Origin: Epiperipatus broadwayi
Taxonomy: Eukaryota; Onychophora; Udeonychophora; Euonychophora; Peripatidae
Assembly (NCBI GenBank): GCA_028023455.1
Contig: JAQFVV010006335.1
Coordinates: forward strand, 2,342,412 to 2,406,411
Length of the DNA stretch: 64,000 bases
Direction of reading: 5' to 3'
Below the pieces are notes generated by a model that saw only the letters and a program-made list of their open reading frames with translations, had not been told where the DNA came from and made no database searches. Each line of letters starts with the position of its first letter. Within the stretch, counting starts at the first letter, position 1. This document shows positions 14,201 to 28,520 of the stretch, piece by piece. Both the position numbers and the translations under genes were made by a program.

Positions 14201-15063
14201 GTTGCATGAATGTTGAAGATAAAAACCAAACTCTCTTGTTTTTGAATATGCTTGTTTTGATATCACACATATGCAGAAATTCCTACGCTATATGACAATT
14301 TAAATACAAATATCAAATGACTGTTTAGCTCATATTTAAATGGGGTTTTCACTGACATCAGAGTGAGCACTTTTGTATTATATGTATTATGGTGTCCAAT
14401 ATGCTTTTTCATGTATAATCATAACAAAGTCATAAAAATGCATTTTCCAACAAAATAAACACCTTTAGATAAAGAGATAAAAATGTTCCCTTATGAAATA
14501 TTTACTGTCACATCGTTCCCAATGAGGCAGTACCTGAGTCTCTAACATTATAAGTGACTCCAAAATGGCAAAAGAATAACTGTGTTTATTAATAAATTGT
14601 AATTTCTATATACATTGAATGTATATCAATAATAAAAAAGGTAATCTTTTGAATAATCAATTAAATATTTTTGAAAATAAAATATTCAATTTAAATATAA
14701 CATTTCATTGCAGCATTATATAAAAACAATATTTGTTAAAACAATATTCATTTTCAAATAATAACTTAAAATTTGAATTGTACTATTTTTATTTGTTTTG
14801 TGAACAAATCATTAATTTCAAAGTAGTTCTCTTTTAATGCACTTTTTCAAAAAAAAATGTTTCTTTTTTTTTTTTTTTTAGAATTCCCTTACTATAAATG
14901 AATCTTTCAAATGTAAGTACAGTACTCGTTTTTATTTTATTTTATTTTGAATATGAAAAATAAATTTTGAAGTGTTTTTTTAAATTATTTACAATATTTA
15001 ATTAATAAATCCTATACTTCTCTTATTATAAAATATAAATCACAATCTAATAATACAAATATT
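11271..15063. other. A+T-rich DNA without supportable genes
   Basis: A short CT run sits at about 11330-11345. Several 60-85-codon open frames exist (for example 12610-12843, 12749-13006 and 13862-14053) but none has a recognisable domain, and their composition matches random A+T-rich DNA. The somewhat higher complexity at 12.0-14.5 kb could hide an old transposon relic that I cannot identify. Confidence 0.4.
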
Positions 15064-15065
15064 GT

Positions 15066-15258
15066 ATAAAACAGAGCAAACATTAAAATAATATAAACCA
15101 CTATTGCCAAGTCCTTTCAACTCGTTTGAGTCTTATCAAGACTAAAATTGTTATCACTAAGTAGAATATAACGATTTTTATACAACCTTGATAAGGACTT
15201 CAAGTTAAATGGGCTTGACAATAGTGTTTTATATTATTTTAATGTTTGCTCTGTTTTA
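15066..15258. repeat. 190-bp palindromic foldback (MITE-like)
   Basis: Arms 15066-15140 and 15187-15258 are near reverse complements: the outer ends read TAAAACAGAGCAAAC and GTTTGCTCTGTTTTA, and the inner ends share CTTATCAAG. A 46-bp loop separates them. No coding capacity. It is either a miniature inverted-repeat element or a head-to-head fusion of two short copies. No convincing target duplication was found. Confidence 0.75.
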
Positions 15259-15263
15259 TGTAA

Positions 15264-17204
15264 AGCCATATTGTTAGATTTTGAACATGTAATTAAATAT
15301 TTTTTATTTATACATATTTCTGTTGTCTTTTTAAATAAACCCTAATTTTTATAGTTTTATAGTTTTTTCTTAATAAATTTACAGAATTTTGATTTCTTTA
15401 CATATAAGTCATTGTCAGAGTTTTAATAATGAAATTATAGTTTCCATCTTTAAAACATCATATATATATATTGTAAATATCAATAGGTCGATATTTATAT
15501 TTTAAAAATTTGTTATTTGTTATTAAAAAAAAAAATCTCTTTAAGTTGAAGTTTATATATGAAATATTTAAATTTTTCTTTTATGTTTATTAAATATAGT
15601 TATTATTTGAAGTTATTATTTTATTTATATATATCGATAGTACATCATTATAAATATTTAATTATTGAAATAAATAAGGACATATAAATTGTTGATTAAA
15701 AAAAAAAAAGTATTTTATTTGCAATGATTACTAAATGTAATAAATAATTATTTATGTATATTTTAAAAGATGTTAAATTTTTGATTTGATACTTTTTATA
15801 TGTATACTTAATATTTTATTTTTATTTTGATGTTAATTGTTGTAAAAGAGAACATACATATAACATGAGTTTTAAAATAGCATCTGCTGGCATAAAACCA
15901 CGCGACAATAATAAGGAAGCCATTATTATTAGGATTATTGCTTATTAAAAAAATGGGATATAGAACAAACAACTGAAGGATAGAATTTTATTACATTTTA
16001 TTTCTTTAAAGTTTACCATTTTTAAAATACTGAAGTAACGTATATATTTTGTAATAAACATATAAATTATGACGGGGTAATAAGGATATATCGCAGCTAG
16101 GGCTGCATCATCATCATCGCTTTCATATATTCTAAAGCAATTTTTCAATGGAACAACTAAAAATTTCAACGTATAAATTTCATCGCGTCTGGAATTAAAA
16201 GCTGGCATAGCTATCTTAAATGTATTATCGTCAATTTAATTCTAATCTGGAAGTAATCGTAATTGATGTACTGGATTTAACATTTTAATAAAATATGCAT
16301 ATATTTAAGAATTAATAATCTTCTTTAATGAAATTGTTTCGTCGTTCTTTTAATAGAATGCATTCTAAAAATAATAAAATATACAGATGAAAAAACTCAT
16401 GGACTAAATTAATTCTTAAAAAGGACAATCAACTAAGTGAACTTTTAAAAAGGTATTTAATAATTTTATATATATGTGTGATGTGTGGATATATATTTTT
16501 GAGATTGATATATTTTTTTGTTTATTTTTATTTTTCATTGTAAAATGTAACGTTTGTGAATGATCAATTTAAGCGTCTTGTTTTATTATAACATTAAACG
16601 TATAACAGATGATGTTTAAGATAAATATTTAAATAATTTTAAAATCTGAAAATATAATTTATAAGTTGAGGTTCTATATATTAATTAGTATCTTTATATT
16701 ATAACTATTAGGCAGAAATATGTCTTTATATATTTATTGTTTATATTAATATTGAAATATTAATATTATTTAAAGTCAAACGATAACATAAAATAAAGAT
16801 GTGCTATTTATTTTTATAAATAATGCCTTTGTAATTATTTAAAGATCGATACTATATTAGTCTTATTTTCTTAATGCCAAAATTATTAGTAAATTAATTG
16901 AATTTACGACTTAATAAAAGATAATTTCTTATTTCATTTTATTACTTGGTTTGTAGGTCACTTACATATATTTTTATTCATACACATATTTAGAGGTACA
17001 TAAATTTTTATAGTAGATGTGTATATTTGAATTTAATAAAAGTCCCTTTATTTTTGAAATATATATTTGATTAGTTAGTCACATCAACCTAAAAGATAAA
17101 TTATAATGAAAGATCTCATTGATTAGTATGATTTTAGATTTGTTTTATATAAAGCTAGCTAGGAGGGCAATTTAAACAATTTATTAAAATATAATTGGAA
17201 CAAG
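15264..17204. other. A+T-rich DNA, mostly nothing recognised
   Basis: Poly-A/T tracts and simple A+T-rich sequence. The only item of note is the separately listed weak exon candidate near 16.1-16.2 kb. Confidence 0.4.
16072..16208 (-). CDS. Unrecognised short open frame, possible first exon
   Basis: The minus strand from ATG at 16206-16208 encodes about 45 residues of non-repetitive, mixed composition (it starts MPAFNSRRDE and later has an acidic ESDDDDAALAAIYPYYP). The local DNA is less A+T-rich than its surroundings, and a GT dinucleotide follows the acidic stretch near 16075. The frame remains open to 15945, but that part is hydrophobic and A+T-rich like noncoding sequence. I do not recognise the protein. 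No downstream exon, promoter or polyadenylation signal can be tied to it, so chance is a real alternative. Confidence 0.15.
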
Positions 17205-17503
17205 TTTATTTTTCTTCATTCTTTAATATAAATGGAATATCTCATATACGTTCCATTATATTTAACTTGCTTAATTATGAGCTACCATATAGTTTCCATT
17301 ACATTATTTATATAACCGGGATAATTTTGTCTTTCTTCAATTTAAATGGAATGTAGCAAGTACGATCCATTATATTTAACTTGCCCAAACATGGGCTACC
17401 TTAAGTTCCATTACATTTGGAGCATCCAAGTGAGGATATGAATTATAGGTTCCATTACATTTGGCTAGTCCAATCATGGGGCTGCTACATATACGTTTCC
17501 ATT

Positions 17504-17505
<2 letters not shown>
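17205..17505. repeat. Degenerate tandem repeat around a TTCCATTACATTT motif
   Basis: Two units of about 115 bp (starting near 17215 and 17332) share ATGGAAT, the block CCATTATATTTAACTTGC, and a GGGCTACC-like block. The motif TTCCATTACATTTGG recurs in the trailing part. An (AT)n run at about 17508-17538 adjoins it. No coding capacity. Confidence 0.65.
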
Positions 17506-17538
<33 letters not shown>

Positions 17539-17540
<2 letters not shown>

Positions 17541-20141
17541 TTATGAAATGTCAGTAAAATAAAAATTTCTCTATGTTCATTCAAGTTTTTCTAATCTATA
17601 ATTTATGTTTTCATATCATTTTACAAAGTTGTTTTTTTTGTCATCATCGATTTACTAAAAGGATTAAAATTAATATTGTAAATTATCTTGAGTTGTAGTT
17701 GTGATCTCAGATGATTATCTTTCCATTTATTTTAGAAATATTTCTAATCCAGGTTTATATTGTCTTCTTTTAAAATGAAATGATTGATAGCTGTTTATTG
17801 TCTCAACCAAGTGTTTTTACTTGCTATTATTTACTTTTTTATGTAATCTCAATATCTTCATGTTTTCATTTAGTATCTCAATCTTTTATATTTTAACACT
17901 TATTGAGAGTTTTTTTTACCTGAACAACTTTTTCTATAATATCCTTCTTAATGTGTATTATAAATGTAAATTTTGAATAGTGCACAACTATTTGCATTTG
18001 TGACTTTTAATATTGGCATATTTTTTAATGGAATTAAGAGGCAGACACTGCAACTTTTACATTGAATAAAATGTGTTGCTTAAGCTGAGACAAAAGGTTG
18101 TTTTTTATTATTTAATTAAAACAAAAACATATTAATTGCATTATAAACTGCATCTAAAAATATCAGAAATGTAAATCAAGTAAAATTTCATATTTTTCAT
18201 ATTATATATATATATATATTGTACTGCTTATGAAAAAGCGATTCACATGAAATTTTTGTCTAAAAATTATTAAAATAAAATTCTCATAAATAATGCTAAG
18301 GGTAATAAATAATAGGTAAGAATAAAACCCTAACAAATTTTTTTTTCTATTATTAGTAGTTTAAATAAAGTAGAGTTGGATAAAAAAAAAAAAAATCAAT
18401 AAACGTTGTAAAAATCAGTTTGAGAGAGTGGTTGTTTACAAAAGTTTAGAGTTTGTTTTTTTTTTTGTAAAAAGAAAATAATTTACAATCAGTAAAAGTT
18501 ACAATTAATTAATTAGAAGGAGGATAAAGTTTAACTTGATAAAAGTTTAAGAAATAAATTGTTGTATAAAATTAAAGGTATCCTGCCTTTTTGTTTAAAC
18601 TGTTTAAAGAAAAAAAAAATCTTAAAAACTAAATAATGAGTTGATTTTAGAAATATTTATGTTTGTAAATGATGAGTGGATTTTAAATATAGAAAAATGT
18701 GTGCTTGTTGGTAAAATAAATATGTGCATATTAAATATTAAATAATAAATGAAAATTATAAGTTAAAATAAATTCTCTTAAGGATTGTATATACTAAAAT
18801 CTACATAAAACAATGGAATTTAGCATTGCTACTAATTACAAATCTACAAAACAACAAATGAGCAATGGCTACCAACTGACAACAGGATTAAAATCTTATC
18901 AAAGCAATGTAATCAAAAACAGTGGAGGAATTTTAATAATAGATATATCTGGTAGACATAAAAATCAATTAACAAATTGACAACAGGTCATCATATAAAT
19001 AGTCTGGGTTTTCATCAGTCAATCAGTTAACATCACAATCAGATTAAATCAGTTCTTCAATCAGTTCAGTCAATCAATCAGTGTTTACCAGAACAATGCA
19101 GTGCTAACAACCATTGGAATCATATGACCTTGCTTTTAGTCGGAGTTCAATGTAACATCATCAATCTGCCTGATAAAGTGATGCTTGCATAACAACTTGA
19201 AAAACCACCCAGGATATCTAAATATTTTACAGAATAATGCCACAAAGTAGTAAGCGAAGGAACCTCCAAAAAACCTCAAATCCAAAAGGTTGAAAAATTT
19301 ACATGTGAAGCAGCAAACAGAAGAATTCAATGTTCAAATCCTATAGGTAATGAATAACTTTTTTATTTCCTTTTTGATAATAATGTAGCTATTGATAACC
19401 TTGAATCCTCCCAGAATTAGTTAATAAAATAAACTCTATTGCATGCGTAAAGAACTATTGATGTGCATGTTTTTAAATGCCATGTGTTATTTAATGCTTT
19501 TGTTATATTATATTCTAGTGTAGGAATTCAGAGTGTGTGTGTGGTCATTATATAAAAATACCATTGTTTATGTCAGTTAAGATTTATAAAAGTAGTTAAA
19601 ATTAGAATAATAAATACTTATCTAAAAATAAATTGTCTTTAAAATTTAATATTTGTCGATCAATTCTTTTATCACTAAATAAAGTAACACTATATTATAC
19701 TATCCTGTTGATTGAGCTAGTTGAGATATCTTAGGCACTGAATTAGTTTGCCATCATTCAAAACACCTTAGTTCTTGTAACTAACTGGTGCCTAGAGTTT
19801 ACTCCAAAACAAAAAAGTGCTTTGAATGATAAGTGTTGAATTCTGCAGCTGAAGACATCTGTGTCATTCAAACATGGTCACAGTTATATGTTTTTATACA
19901 TAACTCTGGCATGGTCATGAATGCCCCCTGGACATGATTAGTCTCTGCCTAAGTGGCCATGATGGTGCAATATTTAAATTGCATTTGTATACATCAATTG
20001 TATAAGTTATAATTGTATTATATTTTTGTATAAAAAAAAGGCTTATAATTTTGCTTAAACAAGTATTTTATTTAAAGAGATAAAAGTGAATATAGATTGT
20101 GTTTACTCCCGCAAGTGATCTATTGAAACACTTCACCTGGT
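17539..20141. other. A+T-rich DNA with an ATCAGT-rich patch
   Basis: No gene is supported. At about 19012-19078 the words ATCAGT and CAATCA recur many times without a fixed period. A more complex stretch at 18.8-19.4 kb and another at 19.7-19.95 kb may be old repeat copies of unknown class. Confidence 0.4.
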
Positions 20142-20142
20142 T

Positions 20143-20196
<54 letters not shown>
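20142..20196. repeat. (AT)n microsatellite
   Basis: AT dinucleotide array abutting the 3' end of the minus-strand PLE. Confidence 0.95.
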
Positions 20197-21149
<953 letters not shown>

Positions 21150-21160
<11 letters not shown>

Positions 21161-21478
21161 TAGTTATAAGCATGCTGTGTTTATATGCAAGAAATTACAG
21201 ATAAATGTATTATGTCATATAAATATGAAGAGAGTTATTTTAGTATTCCTTAAAATGACATTTTAGCCTATAACTTAGAAAGGTAAAGTAAATAATTTTA
21301 TTTAAGCTAAACTTCTAAAAATAAAGATTTGATAAAAATAAAAAATAAAAATGAAGATTTGATTCATAGATGCGGTTATATTTGTTTTTGCAAGAGAATA
21401 AATAAAAAAATTTAATATTTTAAATTTAAAAATGTTTTAATTAATCAATCAACAGGAATCCTATCAGGACTGTTTTTT
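21150..21478. repeat. 0.3-kb direct repeat, copy 1
   Basis: It begins CATCAATTGATGAATTAG and ends near CAGGAATCCTATCAGGACTG. It is repeated in the same orientation at 22462-22762. It is sandwiched between the minus-strand PLE and an inverted PLE 3' fragment. No coding capacity. It could be an LTR-like or other dispersed repeat of unknown class. Confidence 0.8.
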
Positions 21479-21700
21479 ATATTAAGGGATGGTGGAGTTA
21501 GAAATGAATTATGGAAAGGTTTGTTTGTGTGTATATATATGTTCTTTCCTTTAGTTTGATTTTCACTTGAGAATGTCTATTTGTAGTAGATGAAACCATT
21601 GTTGTGTAAGGATTTTGGTAAAATTTTGTATTTAATCTAGTATTGTATTGTTTTTTGGTTTTGATTTTTATTTTTGTTCATATAGTGTTAGGCAGTTTTG
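21476..21700 (+). repeat. PLE 3' untranslated fragment, opposite orientation to the 20.2-21.2 kb copy
   Basis: Its order matches the reverse complement of 20200-20455: ATATTAAGGGATGGTG, GAAATGAATTATGG, AAGGTTTGTTTGT, a short AT run, TTTAGTTTGATTTTCACTTG, then GTTGTGTAAGGATTTTGG. It is a short 3'-terminal piece of the same PLE lineage. A GTTTTGGTTATATA / TATATAACCAAAAC hairpin follows at about 21690-21740. Confidence 0.8.
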
Positions 21701-22461
21701 GTTATATATATATATATAACCAAAACTATAGGCAGTTTTGGTTATATATATATATATATATATATAAAGTAGAGGAAAAGTAGAAATAAATACAGCCAAA
21801 AATTTTGTTGATATTTTCTACATCTCAGTGAGAATAATAACTATAAAGGGTTAAATAATTATAAATTTTAAATAGAATTTTGTTATAAATAAACATTTAA
21901 AAACGTCTGATAATATTTTTATTTAATTCTGATTTTGAAATTAAAAAACCCAGCATGTATTATGATAATAGATTTGATAATTCTAAAATTTATATTATCT
22001 ATTTTTTAAAATCTTTGATAAAATTTTCAAAATGTTTTTAATTAAAAGTGCTTTTGAAAGTATTAGAAAGATAAGAACAGTTTTCAATTAATGTGTTGTT
22101 TTCACCACAGCAATTTAGCTATAAAAGAGTTGATAAAAAGATTGTTTTTGAGTTTTGAATATTTTGTAAGAGTCAGTCAGAAGTTTTGGATAGTTTGTTA
22201 TAGTTACTTGGCAGCATATATCTGTTCAGAATAGCTAATAGTGAGTTGGCTAGGAGATTGGGATGAAAAATGGTCATGATGATGTAAGAATGTGAAGAGG
22301 GAAAATACATCACATGCTCCCTAGTCACTACAATAGACTATGTCTCCATATGGAAGTCATACCTAACTTCCAATATTCATAGACCTAGTATGGATAAAAA
22401 TGGTTGGCTTGCCTGAACTTACAATGATGAGAATCCCAGAATAATCCTCATCAAGAGAAAA

Positions 22462-22762
22462 CATCAATTGATAAATTAGTTATATGTATGCTGTGTTTAT
22501 ATGCAAGGAACTACAGATAAATGTATTGTGTCATATAAATATGAAGTGAGTTATTTTAGTGTTCCTTAAAATGATATTTTAGCCTAAAACTTAAAAAGGT
22601 AAAGTAAATAATTTTACTTAAGTTAAACTTCTAAAAATGAAGATTTAATTCATAGATGTGTTATATTTGTTTTTCCAAGAGAATAAATGAAAATATTTAA
22701 TATTTTAAATTTAAACATGTTATAATTAATCAGTCAACAGGAATCCTGACAGGACTGTTTTT
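22462..22762. repeat. 0.3-kb direct repeat, copy 2
   Basis: Same sequence as copy 1 at roughly 90% identity by eye, starting CATCAATTGATAAATTAG and ending CAGGAATCCTGACAGGACTG. The copies are offset by about 1.3 kb. The 980 bp between them hold the inverted PLE tail and unassigned sequence. Confidence 0.8.
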
Positions 22763-23233
22763 TTAAAGAAGGAGAAAGAAAATATTTTGATTGACTAAAA
22801 AAGACATGTTAAGAGTGAAACAAATATAAATAATTTTGTTTGGATTAAAAATCTAAGAGTAAATAATTAATTAATTAATTAATATCCTGTTTTTTTTTAA
22901 AAAGAAGAAATCGAAAAAACAATTTTTCTTAGATTTATCTGTCAATACTGATTTTATTTTTTTAAAAAAAGGAAAGCCTTTATTATTAATAGAGTGAAAT
23001 TTATCTATGTTTTCCAAAGGTAATTAACTATGAAATGTATTTTTAATATTTTTATGATGTTGACAAGTTTAAATATATGATATAGATGCCAGTTTGCTAA
23101 AACAATTCAATGTGCACAAACATATATGTTAATTAAGTATTATAAAAATTAATGCCATTTTTATTTTGATAAATTTAAACAGGATAAATGATTTTCATTT
23201 GTATGTTAAATCAATTGCATGTCTGTGCAAATC

Positions 23234-23271
<38 letters not shown>

Positions 23272-25589
23272 TTAAGTAAACATATTGGAACCTCTATATA
23301 AACCACAGTGTATTAAATTGAATTTTATTTTATGTTAATCAAATAGCGCACATATGTAAAACTTAGATCATTTTTTTTAAATTTTATTAAATGTCAATTG
23401 AAATGTATTCTTGGATATTATAAAACATGTGTATGTGTTCATATCTGTATATATGTTGTACAATAGCTGTAAAAAGCTGATATTTAATGTATTAAGAGGT
23501 ATTGTAAATCAACAGAATACCTTTAATTTTTTGTTAGTCATGTAAATCACAATGTGATATTTTTATTGCATATTAATCAAAATCAGAAGGCTTAATTTAT
23601 ATGTATAGCCTATTCTATATTTTAATTTTATTTTATTTTTTTATTGTTATTAACATACTTGTAATCAATTGTTAAAATTATTTTAGTGACTTAATTCTAC
23701 ATAGTTTTTAGATTATATTATGTATTGCATTATCATCTTGATCACAGTAAGAGTAATATAGCTTCTGTACTCTGGGCTAGATTTGAGTGTGGTCTGATAT
23801 ATAAAAAAGGATGTATATTAGTGCTTTGGGGCATCCAGTGATAATGATGATATTCCCATCAATCATCATCATCATCCTAGTTGATGCTAAGAGAATATTA
23901 TTTAAAGTGTTTGTACTATGTTTTATTTTAGTTTGCTCTTATTAGAATTTAAGTTTATAGTTGGCCAGTACATTAATGGTACTAATTGGTCAGGGCATTT
24001 ATGATGATCAGCACCTTTTAATATCCCAACTTTATGATTTTGATGGTTGTATATTCTAATGAATTAGCATTTAAGTTGGTGCATCCAAATTAATGTTTTA
24101 ATAAATGCCCCAAGTTGCCAAAAGCTAAATAGTTGGTCTTATGGTCTGCAGTAGACTCATTTCAAATCCAGTCAAAAGATTCTCCCTCCAATTTTCTTGA
24201 AACAATCATGTCTGTATAGTTTATTGGTTAATTTTGCTCTTCTTGTTTTCAAAACATTTACTTAGTTGCAAATATTTGCTTTATTTTCAAAATGGAAATT
24301 TTCAGTTTTGAAATATTTTTCAATAAAGATAATATTTTTTTAAAAACTCAATAAAATACCATTTACTTTCTTAATTTAGATCATTTTGGTTTTATTTTTA
24401 TACAAATGAGTTTTGATATTACTTTTATAATTTTTAATCATGAAATTTGTGAAATGAATCTTAGTTATTTATTTTTAAACATAATTTAAGATTTAACTAG
24501 AAACAATAATATGATAATATATGGTCTTCATTAGTTAATTGAAAGTAAATAATTATAGATGTTTTATTATATTCATTTAATCATTATTGTTAGTCATGAG
24601 AGTATGTAGATACTGAATAAGGAGGAGTGTCTTGGTATTCTCACATCATTGAATAAATAATTTTGTATTTGTTTAATGTTAAGGGAATGTGATTTGTTAA
24701 TATGATGAGTTTCACAATTGCTATGATTAATACATCTTATTTAGAAATATCTAATAGTGTTAAAGTGGATCCAGATAAAATAACAGTATTCACAATTGTT
24801 ATAATTGATTAAATATAGTTGAAAACTGATAAGTCTATTAAATGAGACAGAGTCCTAGTATAGTCTAAAGTTAAGGATTTGGCATATCTTCTGGATGTCA
24901 TTCTCTCTATTGGCATGGTACAGTATTATACACCCTTGTGGCATCCATATAATGACTGAATTGGTAAACTAATCATTGATTATCATGAATGATTTTCATA
25001 GGAAAATGCTTAATATGTTAATTGAATTATTAAATATAATTGTTAGAATTAAAATTTTGAATTTTGGTAAAAATATTAATTAAAGGCTAGTGTAATATGG
25101 CTTTGTGTTCAGTAGGCAAATCTTAAATAGTTTGGTATAGTCCATGCACAAACAATTCATGTGGTGGTTGTGGGTGATGATGGTGGAAAAAGAAAACATG
25201 CAACTTGTTTTTAAGAATGTTAATATTATTATAAATACATAATATCAGATATTGTTTATAGGAGTTAATAATAAAGATGATAAAAGTGAAATATAATTGA
25301 TTTATCAAGTTATTTGAGGGAATTATTGAGTGTTGAAATAGCCTAGTAGAGATTATTTTTCATGAAGTTGAATTAATTCATATTTTAAAACATTAGCATA
25401 CTGCTTTAGTGTGAAAAAAAATCAAAATAAATTGAAATAAAAATCAAGAAAAATAAGAAAATAGTTGTTCTGTGCAAGAATAAGATTACAAGGAGATGTT
25501 GCAGTTGGAAATAAGAATGGAAGAAGAAAATTTGATTCATATAAAAAATAAAAGAGTGAGGAAATGTCTTCAAAGTAAAGAAATATGAG
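22763..25589. other. A+T-rich DNA, nothing recognised
   Basis: A (TA)n(TG)n compound microsatellite lies at about 23236-23272. Otherwise there are only short open frames without recognisable motifs. Confidence 0.45.
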
Positions 25590-25594
25590 AAAAG

Positions 25595-27540
25595 ATAGTT
25601 GTTGACATTGAAGATAAGCAAGATTTCAATTACTTAGTTGCCTTGATGATGGAAATGAGCAAACTTTTAAATGAAAAGTTAGAAGAAAATAGTGAAAAGT
25701 TAGAAGAGAATGGTAAAGAGTCAGAAGAAGATAATAAATCTTTGAGAGAATCTTTAAATAAAATGTTAGAAGAAAATAGTAAAATGTTAGAAGAAACTAG
25801 TAAATTTTTGAATGAAAGGATGGAAAAAAATAATAAATCTTTAAATGAAAAATTACAAGAAAATAATGAACTGCTAAGTGAGAAGTTAGAATTTATGAAT
25901 AAAGGTATAGTAGAAAATCAACAAGCCATTTACTTTATAAATGTAGATTTAGAGAGAGAAAGTGAAGAGTTAAATGAAAAATCCAGAACAAAAGTGAAAG
26001 TTACGGAGGTAGTAAAAGAGAAAATTGATGAAAAAATTAAAGGATGCATACATAAGGATATTCAAGTTCTCCAAGTTCAGATTGAAGAAGCTATGAGGAA
26101 ATGTGCAGTTAATAAGGATGAGATAGATCAATGAGAAGATAGAGCATTTAGATGGAGTTTTAGATAATGTAATTAAAGATATTAAGAATCAAATAGAATG
26201 GAAAGCAAATTCAAAATTTTAAAAACAGAAGTAAAAGAAGCAAAAAATAAAAGCACTCTAGAATATAAAAAAGAGTTGGGAGTAGGAATAGAGAAAAAAT
26301 TACAGGAAATAAAATCCAGTAAAATTGAAGATCAAAGGTATCGATATAAAGTGAGAGAAAGGTTTAAGGAATTAGAGAAAGAATTAATAGATTGAATAGA
26401 GAAAAATAAAAAGATAATTGAAGAGAAAGATAGTCAAAATGAAACAAACAATATAAACATCGATGAATTGAGAGAGGAGCAAAAGAATTATATAGATGGT
26501 TTATTTGGTAAAATAAAATTGGAAAGACAGGTACAGGACAGCAATCTATGAATTGAAGAAATTTAAGTAAGCAATTATGACAGATTGAAAAAATTAAGAA
26601 GTAAGCAAATGAATTATATAGTTAGTTTCTTTAATAAAATAAAATTGGATGGTTTAATATCAGACATTTATTCTAAAAGTAAAATGATTCAAGTGAGTAA
26701 TTGTGATAGATTGAAAATTTTAAATTCTTTTAGAAGGAAATGGTATAATCAAATTTTACAAAATTCATTTGCTAATGAAAACCAGGGCAAAATAGAATGT
26801 AGGAAGAATGTTATAAATAACTATAGAGAGAAGTTAAGTATGTGCCTGGAAGCCAAACATGTTAAAAGTTGCCAATCAATTGAAGAATTGTTAGATAAGG
26901 AGAATTCCATTGACATAAGGTTTGTAAAAATAAAACCAGTAAAAGGGGATGATACAGAAAATCATTTAGAATCTTTAAATAATTTAGAGAAGTTGTTTTC
27001 TTTAGGCCCCATGTCCATAAAAGAAAGAAATGGTCCTAATAATTTATTATACGTTGATACAAAAGATTGGTGGTGGTCATTTGTTGAAAAACTTGGTACA
27101 TATGGAGATTTCAAAGACATAGTATCAGTTAGTTTTGGGGGGATATGACCAGAGAAGTTATCTCAGACATCAGGTGATATCAGAAAAATATATTTATAAA
27201 GATGGTTATGGGAAATTTGCCCATAATCAAGATGTCAGATTAAAAACTCGTACTTTTTCTTTATTAGAAAGTCATATAGTAAGATTGAATAGACAGAATT
27301 TACCATATTTAAGTGAACCAATCCTAAGTCTAGTTGATAAATGTACTAGTAAAGATATTAGTACATTGTTAAATGCATTATAAGGTACTGAGATTAATAT
27401 TGATAAGATAGCTAAAAGTGTTAAAGATAAAATGAAGTACCATGTTAGTGATATGGAATGTGAAGTTAAGATAGTTCATAAAATTATGGAAAAAGAACAA
27501 TATTTTGATGTAGAAATATCAGCCTCTAACTCAGAATAAT
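25595..27540 (+). pseudogene. Coiled-coil, gag-like protein relic of unknown family
   Basis: A frame open from about 25595 (first Met of the preserved block at 25643) encodes a heptad-rich, highly charged coiled coil. It consists of repeated variants of LEENSEKLEEN and LNEKLQENNELL, then KVKVTEVVKEKIDEKI, up to a stop at 26132-26134. The same kind of sequence resumes at 26198-26395. A less charged region at 26585-27148 follows, with KDWWWSFVEKLGTYGDFKD, and in an overlapping frame (27135-27383) KTRTFSLLESHIVRLNRQNL; a tail runs to about 27538. Coiled coil followed by a tryptophan-bearing globular block is compatible with the gag of an LTR retrotransposon, but no zinc knuckle, protease or polymerase follows, so this is inference. 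Stops and frameshifts separate the blocks. A cytoskeletal-type host pseudogene is an alternative. Confidence 0.5.
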
Positions 27541-27659
27541 CAGTTAACCATAAATAAAGTTACTGTTATTTTAGAGAGAATCAAGACAAATTTATAAATA
27601 AATTAATGTAAAGTTAGGGAAGTCTCTGGGATTGTGTATTCTTTACAAAATTGTGAAAT

Positions 27660-28480
27660 AAGTTGGAGAAAATGCTTTTCTGCTGTCAACTTCTATTTTT
27701 TCTAATATTCCTGATATACTTTGCATACTTTCTTGCAATTTATTTTCTCTGAATTCAATAGATTTTTAAACCATTTCTTCTAAATCATATGCAACTTACT
27801 TTCCACAAACTACATTTTCTGATATATTTGCTTTTTAACCTTCTACTTTCACATTCAGGCTGCTTTTAGTCTCTTGAACTACTTCAACCTTGTATTTTGT
27901 GATTCATTTCTTTAAATTCACTATCTTTTGTTGTTGTTTTTTTTCAAGTTTTAAATGTGTTTCTATAATTTTTGTTGAAACATTTCTTCATTTTTTGAAT
28001 ACATTTCTTTAAATTTGGAATGCATTTTTTTCATTTTTTGAATATATTTCATTAAATTTTAATTCACTGTCTCAATTTTCATGCTTTTCATTATTTTGTA
28101 AATGCATTTCTACATTTTTAGTTTAATTTCTCTTAGCATTTTCTGATTTCATTGTTGTGCTTCTTCAAATGTTTGTTGTTTTTCTTCATTTTTTTAACAA
28201 TTTCAGCATTTCCTGATTTCTCTGTCACATTTTTTCAAAATTTTGTTGTAGCATTTTTGATTTCTTTGTTGAAATTTTTTTATAAATTCATTTTTATAAT
28301 TCTTTCAGCATACAACATTTCATTATCAAATGTATCTGATTTTTGTTCTAAAGACTTTTATTTTTTCAGAATAGCTTCTTGCACATTTGTCTCTGATTTC
28401 ATTAGCTGTATTGTTATAGAAAAGAACAAGAAAATAAAACATCTATGTATTTTTGTAAAAAAAAGTTGTTTCAGCAATAA
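27660..28480 (-). pseudogene. Degenerate inverted relative of the coiled-coil gene
   Basis: The minus strand carries Lys/Glu/Asn-rich coiled-coil-like stretches with many stops. One readable segment has VEVVQETKSSLNVKVEG and, downstream, FRENKLQESMQSISGIL, in the order of the VTEVVKEK and LQEIKSS segments of the plus-strand relic. The similarity is weak and partly compositional. The 111-codon plus-strand frame at 28152-28487 is only the antisense of this region. Confidence 0.35.
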
Positions 28481-28499
28481 GCAATGAAGATGGTACTAT

Positions 28500-28520
28500 T
28501 ACTAAAAAAAAAAAAAAAAA
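28500..28520. repeat. Poly(A) tract
   Basis: About 19 consecutive A. It could be a retroposon tail but no attached element was recognised. Confidence 0.7.

Noticed and set aside
28152-28487. 111-codon phenylalanine-rich plus-strand frame
   Set aside because: Antisense of the Lys/Glu-rich coiled-coil relic.
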